A DNA stretch of 64,000 nucleotides from Eubacterium multiforme (GCF_030813415.1 NZ_JAUSUF010000008.1:55975-119974); one strand, 5' to 3'. Shown: positions 1 to 9,656, counted from the first letter of the stretch. Numbers and translations are program-made. Notes: generated from the sequence alone by a model not told the origin.

Positions 1-527
1 TTTTTTTTGAGAGTTTTATTATAATCTGGATCACCGAAAAAGTTCTTGATTAATTTAGAATTTAGATTATTTAAAGTTTTATCAAAGGAACGTATTTCAA
101 AAATTTGACTTCCTTTATTGCAGCCAAAAGCTAAGTTATAAGAATTAAAAGTAAAATATGTACCTTTAGCATCAGGAACAAAATCTTCACTATTTGCCTT
201 ACCTAATTTAGAAATTACAGTATCTATAGGTTGTCCAATTTTAAAATTAGAATTTATAACTGTTCCTTTTTCGGCAGAAGATTTTATTTTAGTAAGTAGA
301 ATTGAAATTTTTTTATTTATATTTGATGAATTATTATTAGAATTATTATTGTTTGATTTGTTTTTATTTTGAGAGGGTTGAGTATTAACCTTATTATCAG
401 ATTTATCAATTGTCTGTTCTGAAGATGTGTTTTGCTTATTATTATCAGTTTTTTTAGTATTATTACAACCTAAAAAAAGAACAGAGGATATGATAATAAA
501 AGACAAAGAAAGCAATATTTTTTTCAT
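1..527 (-). CDS. YjgB/DUF4309-like lipoprotein (partial, cut by window edge)
   Basis: This reading frame runs off the left edge of the window. Translating the minus strand from the ATG at 527 gives a lipoprotein signal peptide: a short basic start, a hydrophobic stretch and the lipobox LFLGC, so Cys18 should be lipidated and the protein anchored on the outer face of the membrane. A low-complexity linker rich in Asn, Ser and Lys follows (about residues 20-75). The folded part then begins with GQPIDTVISKLGKAN, which resembles the DUF4309 domain of Bacillus YjgB. A good ribosome binding site (AAAGGAG) lies 8 nt before the ATG. The C-terminus is not visible. The lipoprotein call is firm; the DUF4309 assignment is from memory of the family. 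Confidence 0.72.
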   Translation of the reverse strand, partial: MKKILLSLSFIIISSVLFLGCNNTKKTDNNKQNTSSEQTIDKSDNKVNTQPSQNKNKSNNNNSNNNSSNINKKISILLTKIKSSAEKGTVINSNFKIGQPIDTVISKLGKANSEDFVPDAKGTYFTFNSYNLAFGCNKGSQIFEIRSFDKTLNNLNSKLIKNFFGDPDYNKTLKK

Positions 528-682
528 ATTAAGCACTCCTTTTCATAGAAATTTAAGTATATTATACATATATATAGAAAAATTTACATTAAAGAAAGTT
601 TAATATTTAATAACAAAGTTGTTACTTATTTTAAACTAGGGATAAAAATAAAGGTTAAAGTTTATAATTATAGAATTTAATA

Positions 683-730
683 AAGGACAGTAGATAGTTT
701 CAAATTTGCACAAAACTATTTACAGTCCTT
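683..730 (-). terminator. Probable intrinsic terminator of the 136-residue-type gene
   Basis: An imperfect inverted repeat has arms AAGGACAGTAGATAGTTT and its near complement around an 11-nt loop. It lies just past the stop of the minus-strand gene ending at 755. The following U-run is weak. Confidence 0.5.
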
Positions 731-754
731 CTTAATTAAATATTTTAAATACCA

Positions 755-1156
755 CTATTTAATATTATTTTGAAGTTCTCTCATCCATTTTTCTATTATT
801 TGATTTTCATGAGGGATAGGTTTTCTATGTTTTTTATAGTTAGTCATAAATTTTGTTAAGTCATTATATAACTTTTCTAAATCCATATCATCAATTATTT
901 CTTTGTTTGAATATATATTTCCAAGAGCTTCTCTCTTATTTTCAGATTCTTGTAATGCAGTTAATAACTTACCTGCTAATATTTTTTTGCCATCAGCTTC
1001 TGCTGCAATTAAAGCTTTTAATCTTTCTTCAGTGTGTTTAGATGTTATATCATAAAAATCATCATATAAACCAAATTCTTCTATGAAGTTTTTGAATGCT
1101 TCAAAATTATTTTCATTTTCAAATATTTCTTTAAGTTCAATTTCAGTATATCTCAT
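755..1156 (-). CDS. Unknown protein, paralogue of the protein at 9891-10337
   Basis: A 133-residue, acidic, mostly helical soluble protein with no signal peptide or membrane segment. I do not recognise a named family. It is clearly related to the protein encoded at 9891-10337: both share a DDF/DGL-x-D-x-T-x-KHT-x2-RL-x-ALIA block, an IYS-x-E motif, DMD followed by a Leu-rich helix, and a C-terminal K-W-[IM]-R-x-L. The start is set at the ATG at 1156. An upstream in-frame GTG at 1165 sits only 2 nt from the AGGAG ribosome binding site, whereas the ATG is 11 nt away. It is a single-gene unit with its own terminator. The function is unknown; conservation of two copies suggests a real gene. Confidence 0.75.
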   Translation of the reverse strand: MRYTEIELKEIFENENNFEAFKNFIEEFGLYDDFYDITSKHTEERLKALIAAEADGKKILAGKLLTALQESENKREALGNIYSNKEIIDDMDLEKLYNDLTKFMTNYKKHRKPIPHENQIIEKWMRELQNNIK

Positions 1157-1494
1157 ATAAATCACGACTCCTAACTTTTTTATTTATATTATAATATATT
1201 GAGTTTTATAATTTTTAATAGGAAAATATAATATATATAAAATTCTTATAGTTTTTTACAAAACATATCAATCTAGATATATCTTTTTAGTAATTAAATA
1301 GTTTATTTAGCACATTAAGTATAATTATATGAAATTTGCAAGATTATAATTGAATCAAAAATTAAATTGAAATTATAGATATTTAATAAAAATATTAAAT
1401 ATAACTTGAATGATATATTAATATTTAATGATAAAAATTGAAATTTAACAAAAATGTTTAACATAAAATAAATAAAAGAAGAGAGAGTATTTTG

Positions 1495-1523
1495 TTGCAT
1501 TTGGAATAAAAAGGAAGTATAAT
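1495..1523 (+). promoter_or_regulatory. Sigma-A promoter for the 127-residue membrane protein
   Basis: TTGCAT and TATAAT are separated by exactly 17 nt, and the -10 box is about 40 nt before the start codon at 1566. This is the only clear signal in the gene-free stretch 1166-1565, which is otherwise very AT-rich. Confidence 0.75.
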
Positions 1524-1565
1524 TATTATATAAAAGTTATATTCATATAAATATAAGGAGAATTT

Positions 1566-1949
1566 ATGATAAAAGAAATATGTAGAATAAATACTTTAAA
1601 CAAAAGAAAATCTATAATTATTTTAATGGTATTATTATTTATTACTTTCATAACGTTATATATCTACAGACCTTATATATATTCAAATAATATATTTGAT
1701 TATTCATTAGCTAATTCACTTCCAAGTCTTTTAAATACACTAATAATATATAAAGTTATATATTGTCTAAATAAGTCCATAGAGAAAAATAATGCTGATA
1801 AAATTTTACTTATGTTTGCAGTTCCTATTGGATGTATATTATCTGAATTAATCCAAAAAACATTATATTTAGGAACTTATGATTTTAATGATATTATATT
1901 CATAATATTAAGTATTCCAGTAATATTTTTATTAGAAAAGTTTAATTGA
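1566..1949 (+). CDS. Small membrane protein, possibly VanZ-like
   Basis: 127 residues with about four hydrophobic segments (near 17-36, 50-66, 80-97 and 107-125). The last third, with LSELIQK followed by GTYDFNDIIF, resembles the end of VanZ-family proteins, where an acidic D-x-x-D motif precedes the final membrane helix. That resemblance is weak and the protein is shorter than typical VanZ members. It is a single-gene unit: a good promoter is at 1495-1523, an AAGGAG ribosome binding site lies directly before the ATG, and a hairpin terminator follows the stop codon. The function is unknown. Confidence 0.7.
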   Translation: MIKEICRINTLNKRKSIIILMVLLFITFITLYIYRPYIYSNNIFDYSLANSLPSLLNTLIIYKVIYCLNKSIEKNNADKILLMFAVPIGCILSELIQKTLYLGTYDFNDIIFIILSIPVIFLLEKFN

Positions 1950-1992
1950 TTATTACTTTGAATAATTTTTAATTTAATAGAAAATAAATTTT

Positions 1993-2030
1993 AAGAGGAT
2001 TCTACAAAATATAGAATTCTCTTATATTGT
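1993..2030 (+). terminator. Intrinsic terminator after the VanZ-like gene
   Basis: A 12-bp stem (AAGAGGATTCTA with its partner, one G-U pair) and a 7-nt loop are followed by a T-rich tail. Confidence 0.75.
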
Positions 2031-2075
2031 TTTAACTTATTTTTGCTAAAATATTTTTAATATAGTAGAGTTAAA

Positions 2076-2864
2076 TTATTTACCCATTAAATACATGTAT
2101 TCAGCATATTGAGGTGTACCTAATGCAAATCCACCTGCAACTTCATTAATTGTTCCTGTAACATAATTTGAATCATCACTTGCATAATATAATACTGATC
2201 TTGCTATATCCTCAGGTACACCAACACGATTTAGAGGCACATGTTTTAAGAAAGATTCTCTAAATTCATCACTCATATTATTAAGAGCTGCTTTAGTTGC
2301 TATAAGACCTGGAAGTATTGCGTTACATCTTATATTTTTGTTAGCGTATTGCAAAGCAATATTTTGTGTTAAAGCATTTACTGCAGATTTAGATACACAA
2401 TAAGCAGTTCTTGATAAGTCAGGAACTATAGAACCTATACTTGATATATTTATTATGCTGCCTCCACCACTTTTTATCATATAAGGTATAGCTCTTTTAC
2501 TTGTTAAATAAACACTTGCAATATTTGATCTTAATATGCTGAAAAATGCATCAGCATCACCATCTACAACGTTACGATCTAATTTTACATTTGTTGCACC
2601 ATAATTATTAACTAATATATCTAATCTTCCTTCATTTTCATAAACAGTATCAATCATTTCAAAATAAGTATTTTCATCTTTAGCATTAAAGTATACAAAT
2701 TTAGCTTTTCCACCTTCACTTAAAATACGCTCTACTGAGTTTTCTTCTTCAATTCCTGCAATGTATACTGTAGCACCATGTTTTGCTAAAAGTCTTGCAG
2801 AAGCAAAGCCTATTCCCCTTGATGCAGCTGTTATTATAGCCACTTTTCCTTCTAAATTTTTCAT
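2076..2864 (-). CDS. hdhA: 7alpha-hydroxysteroid dehydrogenase (SDR family)
   Basis: 262 residues, a classical short-chain dehydrogenase. The cofactor motif is TAASRGIG (12-19, Ala replacing the first Gly of TGxxxGxG), followed by NNYG (86-89) and the catalytic triad Ser142, Tyr155 and Lys159 (YCVSK). The whole sequence, including the ends LVNNYGATNV, IVPDLSRTAYCVSKSA and EVAGGFALGTPQY, closely matches my memory of the NADP-dependent 7alpha-HSDH of Clostridium absonum/sardiniense, so I name the substrate and not just the fold. The enzyme would oxidise the 7alpha-hydroxyl of primary bile acids such as cholate and chenodeoxycholate to 7-oxo products in the cytoplasm. It is transcribed alone on the minus strand, with AAGGAGG 8 nt before the ATG. 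Confidence 0.82.
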   Translation of the reverse strand: MKNLEGKVAIITAASRGIGFASARLLAKHGATVYIAGIEEENSVERILSEGGKAKFVYFNAKDENTYFEMIDTVYENEGRLDILVNNYGATNVKLDRNVVDGDADAFFSILRSNIASVYLTSKRAIPYMIKSGGGSIINISSIGSIVPDLSRTAYCVSKSAVNALTQNIALQYANKNIRCNAILPGLIATKAALNNMSDEFRESFLKHVPLNRVGVPEDIARSVLYYASDDSNYVTGTINEVAGGFALGTPQYAEYMYLMGK

Positions 2865-3024
2865 AAAAGTCCTCCTTAACTGTAGTAAAAATTTTAATAC
2901 TTAAAAAAGTATTTAAAAAACATTGTAATAATATTTTTAAACATTTTAAAGTTATATAAATGTTATAAATATAAAGTTTATAAAGATAACATTAATATAC
3001 AGTTAATAAAATATATAAATTAAT

Positions 3025-3063
3025 AAAAATAAGAATATTTTCTTAGAAAGTGTTCTTATTTTT
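3025..3063. other. Orphan terminator-like hairpin between divergent genes
   Basis: An 18-nt arm with mostly Watson-Crick and a few G-U pairs and a 3-nt loop. It is flanked by T-rich DNA on the plus strand and A-rich DNA on the left, so it could act in either direction. It lies in the divergent gap 2865-3245 and ends no visible gene. The rest of that gap shows nothing else clear. Confidence 0.5.
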
Positions 3064-3245
3064 ATGCTTTTTTGTGTATTTTATATTTTCTTTTATTTAA
3101 CAATATAAATAAAAATTACAAGTTGTTAATAAAAGAAATTTTATATAGAAAAAACTTAATAGAGTTAATAAAACTTTATAATATTTTAGGGCGAAAATAG
3201 GTTATATTATTGTACAGAGTAATATGAATTTTGGGGAGGAAGACT

Positions 3246-4667
3246 ATGGCTATTGATAATGAATTAGATGAAGTAAAGTATATATTAAAAAGTAGTAACC
3301 TATGTGATGAAAAAAATATTGATGAATTTTTAGATGCTTTGAAAAATAGAAAAGTTACTGAATTAAAAGCTTACATAAAGGGATTAGAAAATCTTATATA
3401 TAATGATTATTTAACAGGAATCAATAATAGGAGAAGCCTCTATAAATACATAAATAATTTGAATGTGTCTAAGGGAGAATTTAGTAATATAGCATTATTT
3501 ATTTTAGATTTAGATAACTTTAAAAATTTCAATGATACCTTTGGACATTTTGTAGGAGACAAAGTTTTAATTTCAGTTGCTAAAGCCATTGTAGATACTT
3601 GTAAAGATGCTTTTGTTGCAAGAATTGCTGGAGATGAATTTATAGTAATTTATAAAGATATTACTGATGAAGAGGCTGTTATGAAAATAGGAGAAAATAT
3701 TTTAAAGGCAATAAATAACATATACATTAAAGATGCTGATTTTAATAAAATTTCAGCAAGTTTAGGGGCAGTTATCGGATGTAAAGATGGGGATAGTATA
3801 GAGGATCTTTTAGTAAAAGGTGATATTGCATTATATAAAGCTAAATCTATAGGAAAAAATAAAAGTGTACTTTATACCATTAAATTAGATAAGGAAAGAA
3901 AATTCACTTTAGAAATAGAAAAAGACATTGTAAAAGCTATAAAAAACGATGAAATAGAAGTACATTATCAACCTAAGTATACTTGTAAGAAAAAATTAGT
4001 AGGATTTGAAGCTTTATTTAGATGGAATAATCCTAAATATAAAAAGATACAAGTTTTAAAGATAATAAACATAATAGAACAAAGTAATTCCTTTGAGATT
4101 TTCAATGATTACATTATGAAGGAAGCTTTCAAATTTTCTAAAAAAATAAACAAAAAAAATACTAAAAACCCAATAAAAGTTTCTATAAATATATCTTCAA
4201 AACAAATAATGAGTCCAAATTTTATTTTTAAATTTAAAGAGTTATTAAGAGAAGAGGAAGTAGATCCTAAATTTATAGAAATTGAAATTACAGAAACTGT
4301 ACTTTTAGAAAATATAGATGAAAATATAAGTAAGATAAAAATTTTAAAGGATATGGGTGTTTCTATATATTTAGATGACTTTGGAACAGGATATTCATCT
4401 TTAAAATACTTAATATCTCTGCCTGTATCAGGAGTTAAGATAGATAGAGGTTTTGTGGCAAAAATGAATAAGGGAGAAGAATATATAAAACTATTAAATT
4501 CAATTGTTAAAATATGCTGTACTTTAAAATTACCAGTTGTAGCTGAAGGTGTTGAAACAGAAAAGGAATTAAACATTTTAAAGAAGATGGATATCAAATA
4601 TATTCAAGGGTATTTATTCTCAAAACCATTGCCGAAGGATGAAGCTTTAAAGTTACTTAGAAAATAA
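3246..4667 (+). CDS. GGDEF-EAL cyclic-di-GMP enzyme
   Basis: 473 residues without membrane segments, so cytoplasmic. A short N-terminal helix region (1-50) precedes a GGDEF domain (about 55-215) and an EAL domain (about 225-473). The diguanylate cyclase signature reads AGDEF (128-132) instead of GGDEF, and there is no RxxD inhibitory site before it. The EAL domain looks complete: E255-A-L, NISSKQ, EITET, DDFGTGYSSL, AEGVE and QGYLFSKP are all present, so phosphodiesterase activity is likely. Net activity cannot be told from sequence. The start is the ATG at 3246 with GGGGAGG 5 nt upstream; an in-frame TTG at 3231 overlaps that ribosome binding site. Confidence 0.9.
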   Translation: MAIDNELDEVKYILKSSNLCDEKNIDEFLDALKNRKVTELKAYIKGLENLIYNDYLTGINNRRSLYKYINNLNVSKGEFSNIALFILDLDNFKNFNDTFGHFVGDKVLISVAKAIVDTCKDAFVARIAGDEFIVIYKDITDEEAVMKIGENILKAINNIYIKDADFNKISASLGAVIGCKDGDSIEDLLVKGDIALYKAKSIGKNKSVLYTIKLDKERKFTLEIEKDIVKAIKNDEIEVHYQPKYTCKKKLVGFEALFRWNNPKYKKIQVLKIINIIEQSNSFEIFNDYIMKEAFKFSKKINKKNTKNPIKVSINISSKQIMSPNFIFKFKELLREEEVDPKFIEIEITETVLLENIDENISKIKILKDMGVSIYLDDFGTGYSSLKYLISLPVSGVKIDRGFVAKMNKGEEYIKLLNSIVKICCTLKLPVVAEGVETEKELNILKKMDIKYIQGYLFSKPLPKDEALKLLRK

Positions 4668-4770
4668 AGATAAAATATTTAAGGAGAGAACTTTTATTAT
4701 CTATTCCAAAATAATAGCTAATACTTATTAAAATATGTTTTATAAAAAATAATTATAGAAGGTGATAGTT

Positions 4771-5547
4771 TTGATAGAAATAATTGTGTATATAATAGCA
4801 GGGATTTTAGCGGGAACAGGTATTGGTTTAGTTGGATTATCGGCAGCTTCAATTATTACTCCTGTACTTGTTGTTATTTTGGGATTTAGTGCTTATAAAG
4901 CAATAGGTATAGCACTAGCTGCCGATGTATTAGCTGCAATGGTATCATCAATAACTTATTTTAAACATAAAAATATAGATTTGAAAAATGGAATAATAAT
5001 GATGATATCAACTATGACTTTTACTTATATTTCAAGTTGCTTTGCTAAAAATATTTCAAATGATACATTAGGGAGCATATCAATATATGCAACAATATTT
5101 TTAGGAATAAGGCTTATAACAAAACCGATAACAACTCCAAAGGGTGAGGTAAATAAAAATAGAAGTAGGAAAAAGCAAATAATATTATCTATAATATGGG
5201 GGGCATTAATAGGAGTGGTTTGTGGTTCTATAGGTGTAGGTGGAGGAGTTATGATTTTATTAGTTTTAACTTCTATTCTTGGATATGATTTAAAGACAGC
5301 TGTTGGAACAAGCGTATTTATAATGGCTTTTACAGCCCTTACAGGATCAGTTACTCACATTATTCATGGAGGAACTAACTTAATGGCAATGGCTTTTTGT
5401 GGTATTTTTGCCCTTATAAGTTCTAGAACTGCAGCTATTTTTGCAAATAAAACAGATGATAAAAAGTTAAATAAAATAACAGGAATATTTTTAATAATAT
5501 TTGGTGTTATTTTATTATGTATAAAATTATTTGGACATGTAATTTAA
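4771..5547 (+). CDS. TauE/SafE-family membrane permease
   Basis: 258 residues with about eight hydrophobic segments in two similar halves. Each half opens with a Gly-rich motif (GTGIGLVGLSAAS near the N-terminus, CGSIGVGGGVMIL near residue 155), which is the hallmark of the TauE/SafE (formerly DUF81) family of anion or sulfur-compound exporters. The substrate cannot be inferred from the neighbours. The start is put at TTG 4771, 8 nt after AGAAGG; an in-frame GTG at 4762 overlaps that site. It follows the GGDEF-EAL gene by about 100 nt with no clear terminator between them, so the two may share a transcript. Confidence 0.85.
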   Translation: MIEIIVYIIAGILAGTGIGLVGLSAASIITPVLVVILGFSAYKAIGIALAADVLAAMVSSITYFKHKNIDLKNGIIMMISTMTFTYISSCFAKNISNDTLGSISIYATIFLGIRLITKPITTPKGEVNKNRSRKKQIILSIIWGALIGVVCGSIGVGGGVMILLVLTSILGYDLKTAVGTSVFIMAFTALTGSVTHIIHGGTNLMAMAFCGIFALISSRTAAIFANKTDDKKLNKITGIFLIIFGVILLCIKLFGHVI

Positions 5548-5645
5548 TACATAGATTTTTAAATAAAGACTAAGAATTAAGAGATAACATTAAATTTAAC
5601 AAAAGTTATCATTTTAGACACAAAAAAACAATTGGGTAAATATTT

Positions 5646-5686
5646 ATAGATTTGTTTATGCCTTTAGCATAACAAGTCTATTTTTA
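5646..5686 (+). terminator. Intrinsic terminator after the TauE-family gene
   Basis: A nearly perfect hairpin (arm ATAGATTTGTTTATGC and partner around CTTTA) ends in a T5 run. Confidence 0.82.
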
Positions 5687-5843
5687 TTGAAACTTTTTAT
5701 AATTTTTTTATTATAAGTCTTAATATATGTATTTTCTTATTTATATTATAAATTTTTAATATTATAAAATATAGAAGTAGAGGTGTATAATTTTTATTAG
5801 TAATTTAATATTAAAATAAAATTTTGATAAGGAGTAGGTTATT

Positions 5844-8800
5844 ATGAAAAAAATGAAGACTATGGATGGTAATACTGCAGCAGCTCATATATCTTATGCA
5901 TTCACAGAAGTTGCAGCAATCTATCCTATAACCCCATCATCACCAATGGCTGAACATGTTGACGAATGGGCTGCTAAAGGAAGAAAAAATATCTTTGGAC
6001 AACCCGTTAAGATTGTAGAAATGCAATCAGAAGGTGGGGCATCAGGTGCAGTTCATGGAGCACTTCAAGGTGGAGCCTTAACAACAACTTATACTGCATC
6101 ACAAGGATTATTATTAATGATTCCTAACATGTATAAAATTGCTGGTGAATTACTTCCAGGAGTATTTCATGTAGCTGCTAGAGCAATAGCTGCTTCATCA
6201 CTAAGTATATTTGGAGATCATCAAGATGTCATGGCAACAAGACAAACTGGATTTGCAATACTTGCTGAAGGCGCAGTTCAAGAAGTAATGGACTTATCAG
6301 CAGTAGCACATTTATCAGCTATTAAATCAAGAATTCCTTTCATAAATTTTTTTGATGGATTTAGAACTTCTCATGAAATACAAAAAATTGAAGTATTAGA
6401 CCAAGAAGATTTAAAACCATTAATTGATATGGAAGCTTTAAGAGGATTTAGACAAAGAGCTTTAAGTCCAAATCATCCTGTAACTAGAGGAACAGCTCAA
6501 AACCCAGATATATATTTCCAAGAAAGAGAAGCTGTAAATAAATTCTACGATGCAGTACCAGATATTGTTGAAGGATATATGGCTGAAATTACAAAGTTAA
6601 CTGGAAGAGAATATCACTGCTTCGATTATTATGGTGCAAAGGATGCAGATAGAATAATAATCGCTATGGGTTCATGTACAGATTTATGTGAAGAAACAGT
6701 AGATTACTTAAATGCAAAGGGACAAAAGGTTGGTGTTGTTAAAGTAAGACTTTACAGACCATTTGATGTTGAAAGATTAAAGAAAGCTATTCCAGCTACT
6801 GTTAAGAAAATTGCTGTGTTAGATAAAACTAAAGAACCAGGAAGCAATGGAGAACCACTATACTTAGATATTGTGAATGCATTTAATGGAGATAAAAATG
6901 CTCCTGTAATTATAGGTGGTAGATATGGATTAGGTTCAAAGGATCCAAATCCAAGTCATATAGTTGCTGTATATGACAACTTAGCTAAAGATGAACCAAA
7001 GAAAGGATTTACTATAGGAATTGTTGATGATGTAACTAATACTTCATTAGAAATAGATAAGGATATAGATGCAACTAAAGAAGGAACAGTTGCTTGTAAG
7101 TTCTGGGGACTTGGATCAGATGGTACTGTTGGTGCAAACAAGAGTGCTATTAAGATTATTGGAGATCATACAGAAATGTATGCTCAAGGATACTTCTCAT
7201 ATGATTCTAAGAAATCAGGTGGAGTTACAGTATCTCACTTAAGATTTGGTAAAACTCCAATTAAATCACCTTATTTAATAGATAAAGCTGACTTCGTAGC
7301 TTGTCATAATCAAGCTTATGTTCATAAATATAATGTTTTAGACGGATTAAAGAAAAATGGAACATTCTTATTAAATACTATTTGGACTCCAGAAGAAGTA
7401 GATAAGCATTTACCTGCTTCATATAAGAGATATATAGCTAAAAATAATATTAAATTCTACACTTTAAATGCTGTTAAAATAGCACAAGAAATTGGTCTTG
7501 GTGGAAGAATTAATATGATAATGCAATCAGCATTCTTTAAATTAGCTAATATTATTCCACTAGATGATGCTGTTAAATATTTAAAAGATGCAGTTGTAAC
7601 TTCTTATGGTAAGAAGGGACAAAAAGTTGTTGATATGAACAACGCTGCAATTGATAAGGGAATAGAATCACTAGTTGAAATTAAAGTTCCAGCAAAATGG
7701 AAAGATGCTAAAGATGAAGCAAAACCTGAATTAAAGGGAGCAACAGAATTTGTAAAGAGAATTGTTGAACCTATGAATAGATTAGAAGGATTTGACCTTC
7801 CAGTGTCAGCATTTAATGGAATGGAAGATGGTACTTTTGAACAAGGAACAGCTGCCTTTGAAAAGAGAGGAATAGCTATAAATGTACCAGAATGGGATAA
7901 GGATAAATGTATTCAATGTAACCAATGTTCATATGTATGTCCACATGCTGCAATTAGACCATTCTTATTAAATGAAAAAGAAAAGGAAAATGCACCAGAA
8001 GGATTTAAATCAGTAGCTGCTAAGGGATTAAAAACAGCTGAACCAATGAACTTTACAATTCAAGTAGATCCAATAGATTGTACTGGATGTGGAAACTGTG
8101 CTCAAGTTTGTCCAGCACCAGGAAAGGCTTTAGTTATGAAACCAGCTCATACTCAAGCAAAGGAAATGGAAAACTTTGAATATGCAACTACAGAAGTATC
8201 TGTAAAAGAAAATCCAATGAGCAAAACTACTGTAAAAGGTAGCCAATTTGAAAAACCATTACTTGAGTTCTCAGGAGCTTGTGGTGGATGTGGAGAAACT
8301 CCATATGTTAAGCTTATAACTCAATTATTTGGAGATAGAATGATGATATCAAATGCAACTGGATGTTCATCAATATGGGGAGGTTCAGCACCTTCAACTC
8401 CATATACAACTAATCATAAGGGCTTTGGACCATCTTGGGCTAACTCATTATTTGAAGATAATGCAGAATATGGTCTTGGAATGTTCTTAGGAGCTAAGGC
8501 TATAAGAGAAAGACTAGTTCAAAAAGCTAATGACCTTATACTTGCAATAGAAGAAGGAGAAGCTAAGGAAGCTCTTAAAGACTTTGTAGAACACGTAGAA
8601 GATGGAACTGGAACTAGAGAAAGAGCTGATAGAGTTATCAAAGCTTTAGAAAAATTAGATAATGATATTGCAAAAGAAATATTAGAAGAAAAAGACTTCT
8701 TAATAAAACCATCACAATGGATATTTGGTGGAGACGGATGGTCTTATGATATTGGATATGGTGGAGTTGACCATGTACTTGCATCAGGTGAAGATGTAAA

Positions 8801-9356
8801 TATATTTGTATTTGATACAGAAGTTTACTCAAATACTGGTGGTCAAGCTTCAAAGGCAACACCAACAGCAGCAGTTGCTAAGTTTACTGCATCAGGTAAG
8901 AAGACTAAGAAGAAAGACCTTGGAATGATGGCAATGAGCTATGGATATGTATATGTTGCTCAAGTTTCTATGGGAGCTGATAAGAACCAAGTTCTTAAAG
9001 CAATAGCAGAAGCTGAAAATTATGATGGACCATCATTGATAATAGGTTACGCTCCATGTATTAATCATGGAATTAAACTTGGAATGGGTAATAGCCAATT
9101 AGAAGCTAAGAGAGCAGTTGACTGTGGATATTGGAGTATGTATAGATATAATCCTGAACTAAAGGGAACTGGAAAGAATCCATTTACTTTAGATTCAAAG
9201 GAACCAAAGGGAGACTTTAGAGAATTCCTAATGGGAGAAGTTAGATATGCATCTCTTGCTAAATCATTCCCAGAATTTGCAGAAGCATTATTTGAAAAAA
9301 CATATAATGATGCAATGGAAAGATTAGAAAACTATAAAAAATTAGCCTCAAATTAA
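5844..9356 (+). CDS. nifJ: Pyruvate:ferredoxin (flavodoxin) oxidoreductase
   Basis: 1170 residues, the usual length of the homodimeric single-chain enzyme. It oxidises pyruvate with CoA to acetyl-CoA and CO2, reducing ferredoxin, and is the central catabolic step of clostridial fermentation. Domain order is visible: an N-terminal pyrimidine-binding domain with YPITPSSPMAE, a middle gamma-like domain, a two-cluster ferredoxin domain (Cys689/692/695/699 and Cys746/749/752/756), and the thiamine diphosphate domain with GGDGW and NTGGQ. The proximal cluster ligands are Cys813, Cys816, Cys841 and Cys1072, one residue off the Desulfovibrio africanus positions. It is monocistronic: GGAG lies before the ATG and a strong terminator follows. 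TATAAT at 5786-5791 is a possible -10 box, but no good -35 box was found. Confidence 0.98.
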   Translation: MKKMKTMDGNTAAAHISYAFTEVAAIYPITPSSPMAEHVDEWAAKGRKNIFGQPVKIVEMQSEGGASGAVHGALQGGALTTTYTASQGLLLMIPNMYKIAGELLPGVFHVAARAIAASSLSIFGDHQDVMATRQTGFAILAEGAVQEVMDLSAVAHLSAIKSRIPFINFFDGFRTSHEIQKIEVLDQEDLKPLIDMEALRGFRQRALSPNHPVTRGTAQNPDIYFQEREAVNKFYDAVPDIVEGYMAEITKLTGREYHCFDYYGAKDADRIIIAMGSCTDLCEETVDYLNAKGQKVGVVKVRLYRPFDVERLKKAIPATVKKIAVLDKTKEPGSNGEPLYLDIVNAFNGDKNAPVIIGGRYGLGSKDPNPSHIVAVYDNLAKDEPKKGFTIGIVDDVTNTSLEIDKDIDATKEGTVACKFWGLGSDGTVGANKSAIKIIGDHTEMYAQGYFSYDSKKSGGVTVSHLRFGKTPIKSPYLIDKADFVACHNQAYVHKYNVLDGLKKNGTFLLNTIWTPEEVDKHLPASYKRYIAKNNIKFYTLNAVKIAQEIGLGGRINMIMQSAFFKLANIIPLDDAVKYLKDAVVTSYGKKGQKVVDMNNAAIDKGIESLVEIKVPAKWKDAKDEAKPELKGATEFVKRIVEPMNRLEGFDLPVSAFNGMEDGTFEQGTAAFEKRGIAINVPEWDKDKCIQCNQCSYVCPHAAIRPFLLNEKEKENAPEGFKSVAAKGLKTAEPMNFTIQVDPIDCTGCGNCAQVCPAPGKALVMKPAHTQAKEMENFEYATTEVSVKENPMSKTTVKGSQFEKPLLEFSGACGGCGETPYVKLITQLFGDRMMISNATGCSSIWGGSAPSTPYTTNHKGFGPSWANSLFEDNAEYGLGMFLGAKAIRERLVQKANDLILAIEEGEAKEALKDFVEHVEDGTGTRERADRVIKALEKLDNDIAKEILEEKDFLIKPSQWIFGGDGWSYDIGYGGVDHVLASGEDVNIFVFDTEVYSNTGGQASKATPTAAVAKFTASGKKTKKKDLGMMAMSYGYVYVAQVSMGADKNQVLKAIAEAENYDGPSLIIGYAPCINHGIKLGMGNSQLEAKRAVDCGYWSMYRYNPELKGTGKNPFTLDSKEPKGDFREFLMGEVRYASLAKSFPEFAEALFEKTYNDAMERLENYKKLASN

Positions 9357-9389
9357 TATTTTTATTGCCATAACAAAAATATTATAATA

Positions 9390-9422
9390 AAAAGCGAATT
9401 CTTAATTGAATTCGCTTTTTTT
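9390..9422 (+). terminator. Strong intrinsic terminator of nifJ
   Basis: An 11-bp perfect stem (AAAGCGAATTC) and a 6-nt loop are followed by a run of Ts. The remaining gap to the promoter at 9596 holds nothing I can identify. Confidence 0.92.
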
Positions 9423-9595
9423 GCAAATAATTTTTATGAAAAATTAAGAATATTATAAAAGGGTAAATTAAATAATAACACATAGCTATCTTAAAGTAAT
9501 TGGAGGAAAATCATAGTATCCTATTAAAATATATTCAAATTGAAAAGTTAGTGATAAATTAGGGCTAATATGGCTAAAATAAAGGGTTTATAGTT

Positions 9596-9624
9596 TTTAC
9601 AGCATAATATTTTAGTGGTATTAT
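9596..9624 (+). promoter_or_regulatory. Promoter of the CGCH-protein operon
   Basis: TTTACA and TATTAT are separated by exactly 17 nt, 33 nt before the start codon at 9657. Confidence 0.65.
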
Positions 9625-9656
9625 GTATTTAAATTTAGAGGATGAGGTGATTTGAA

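Noticed and set aside
1315..1500. A 61-codon minus-strand frame before the VanZ-like gene.
   Set aside because: No ribosome binding site, low-complexity composition, and it crosses the promoter of the plus-strand gene.
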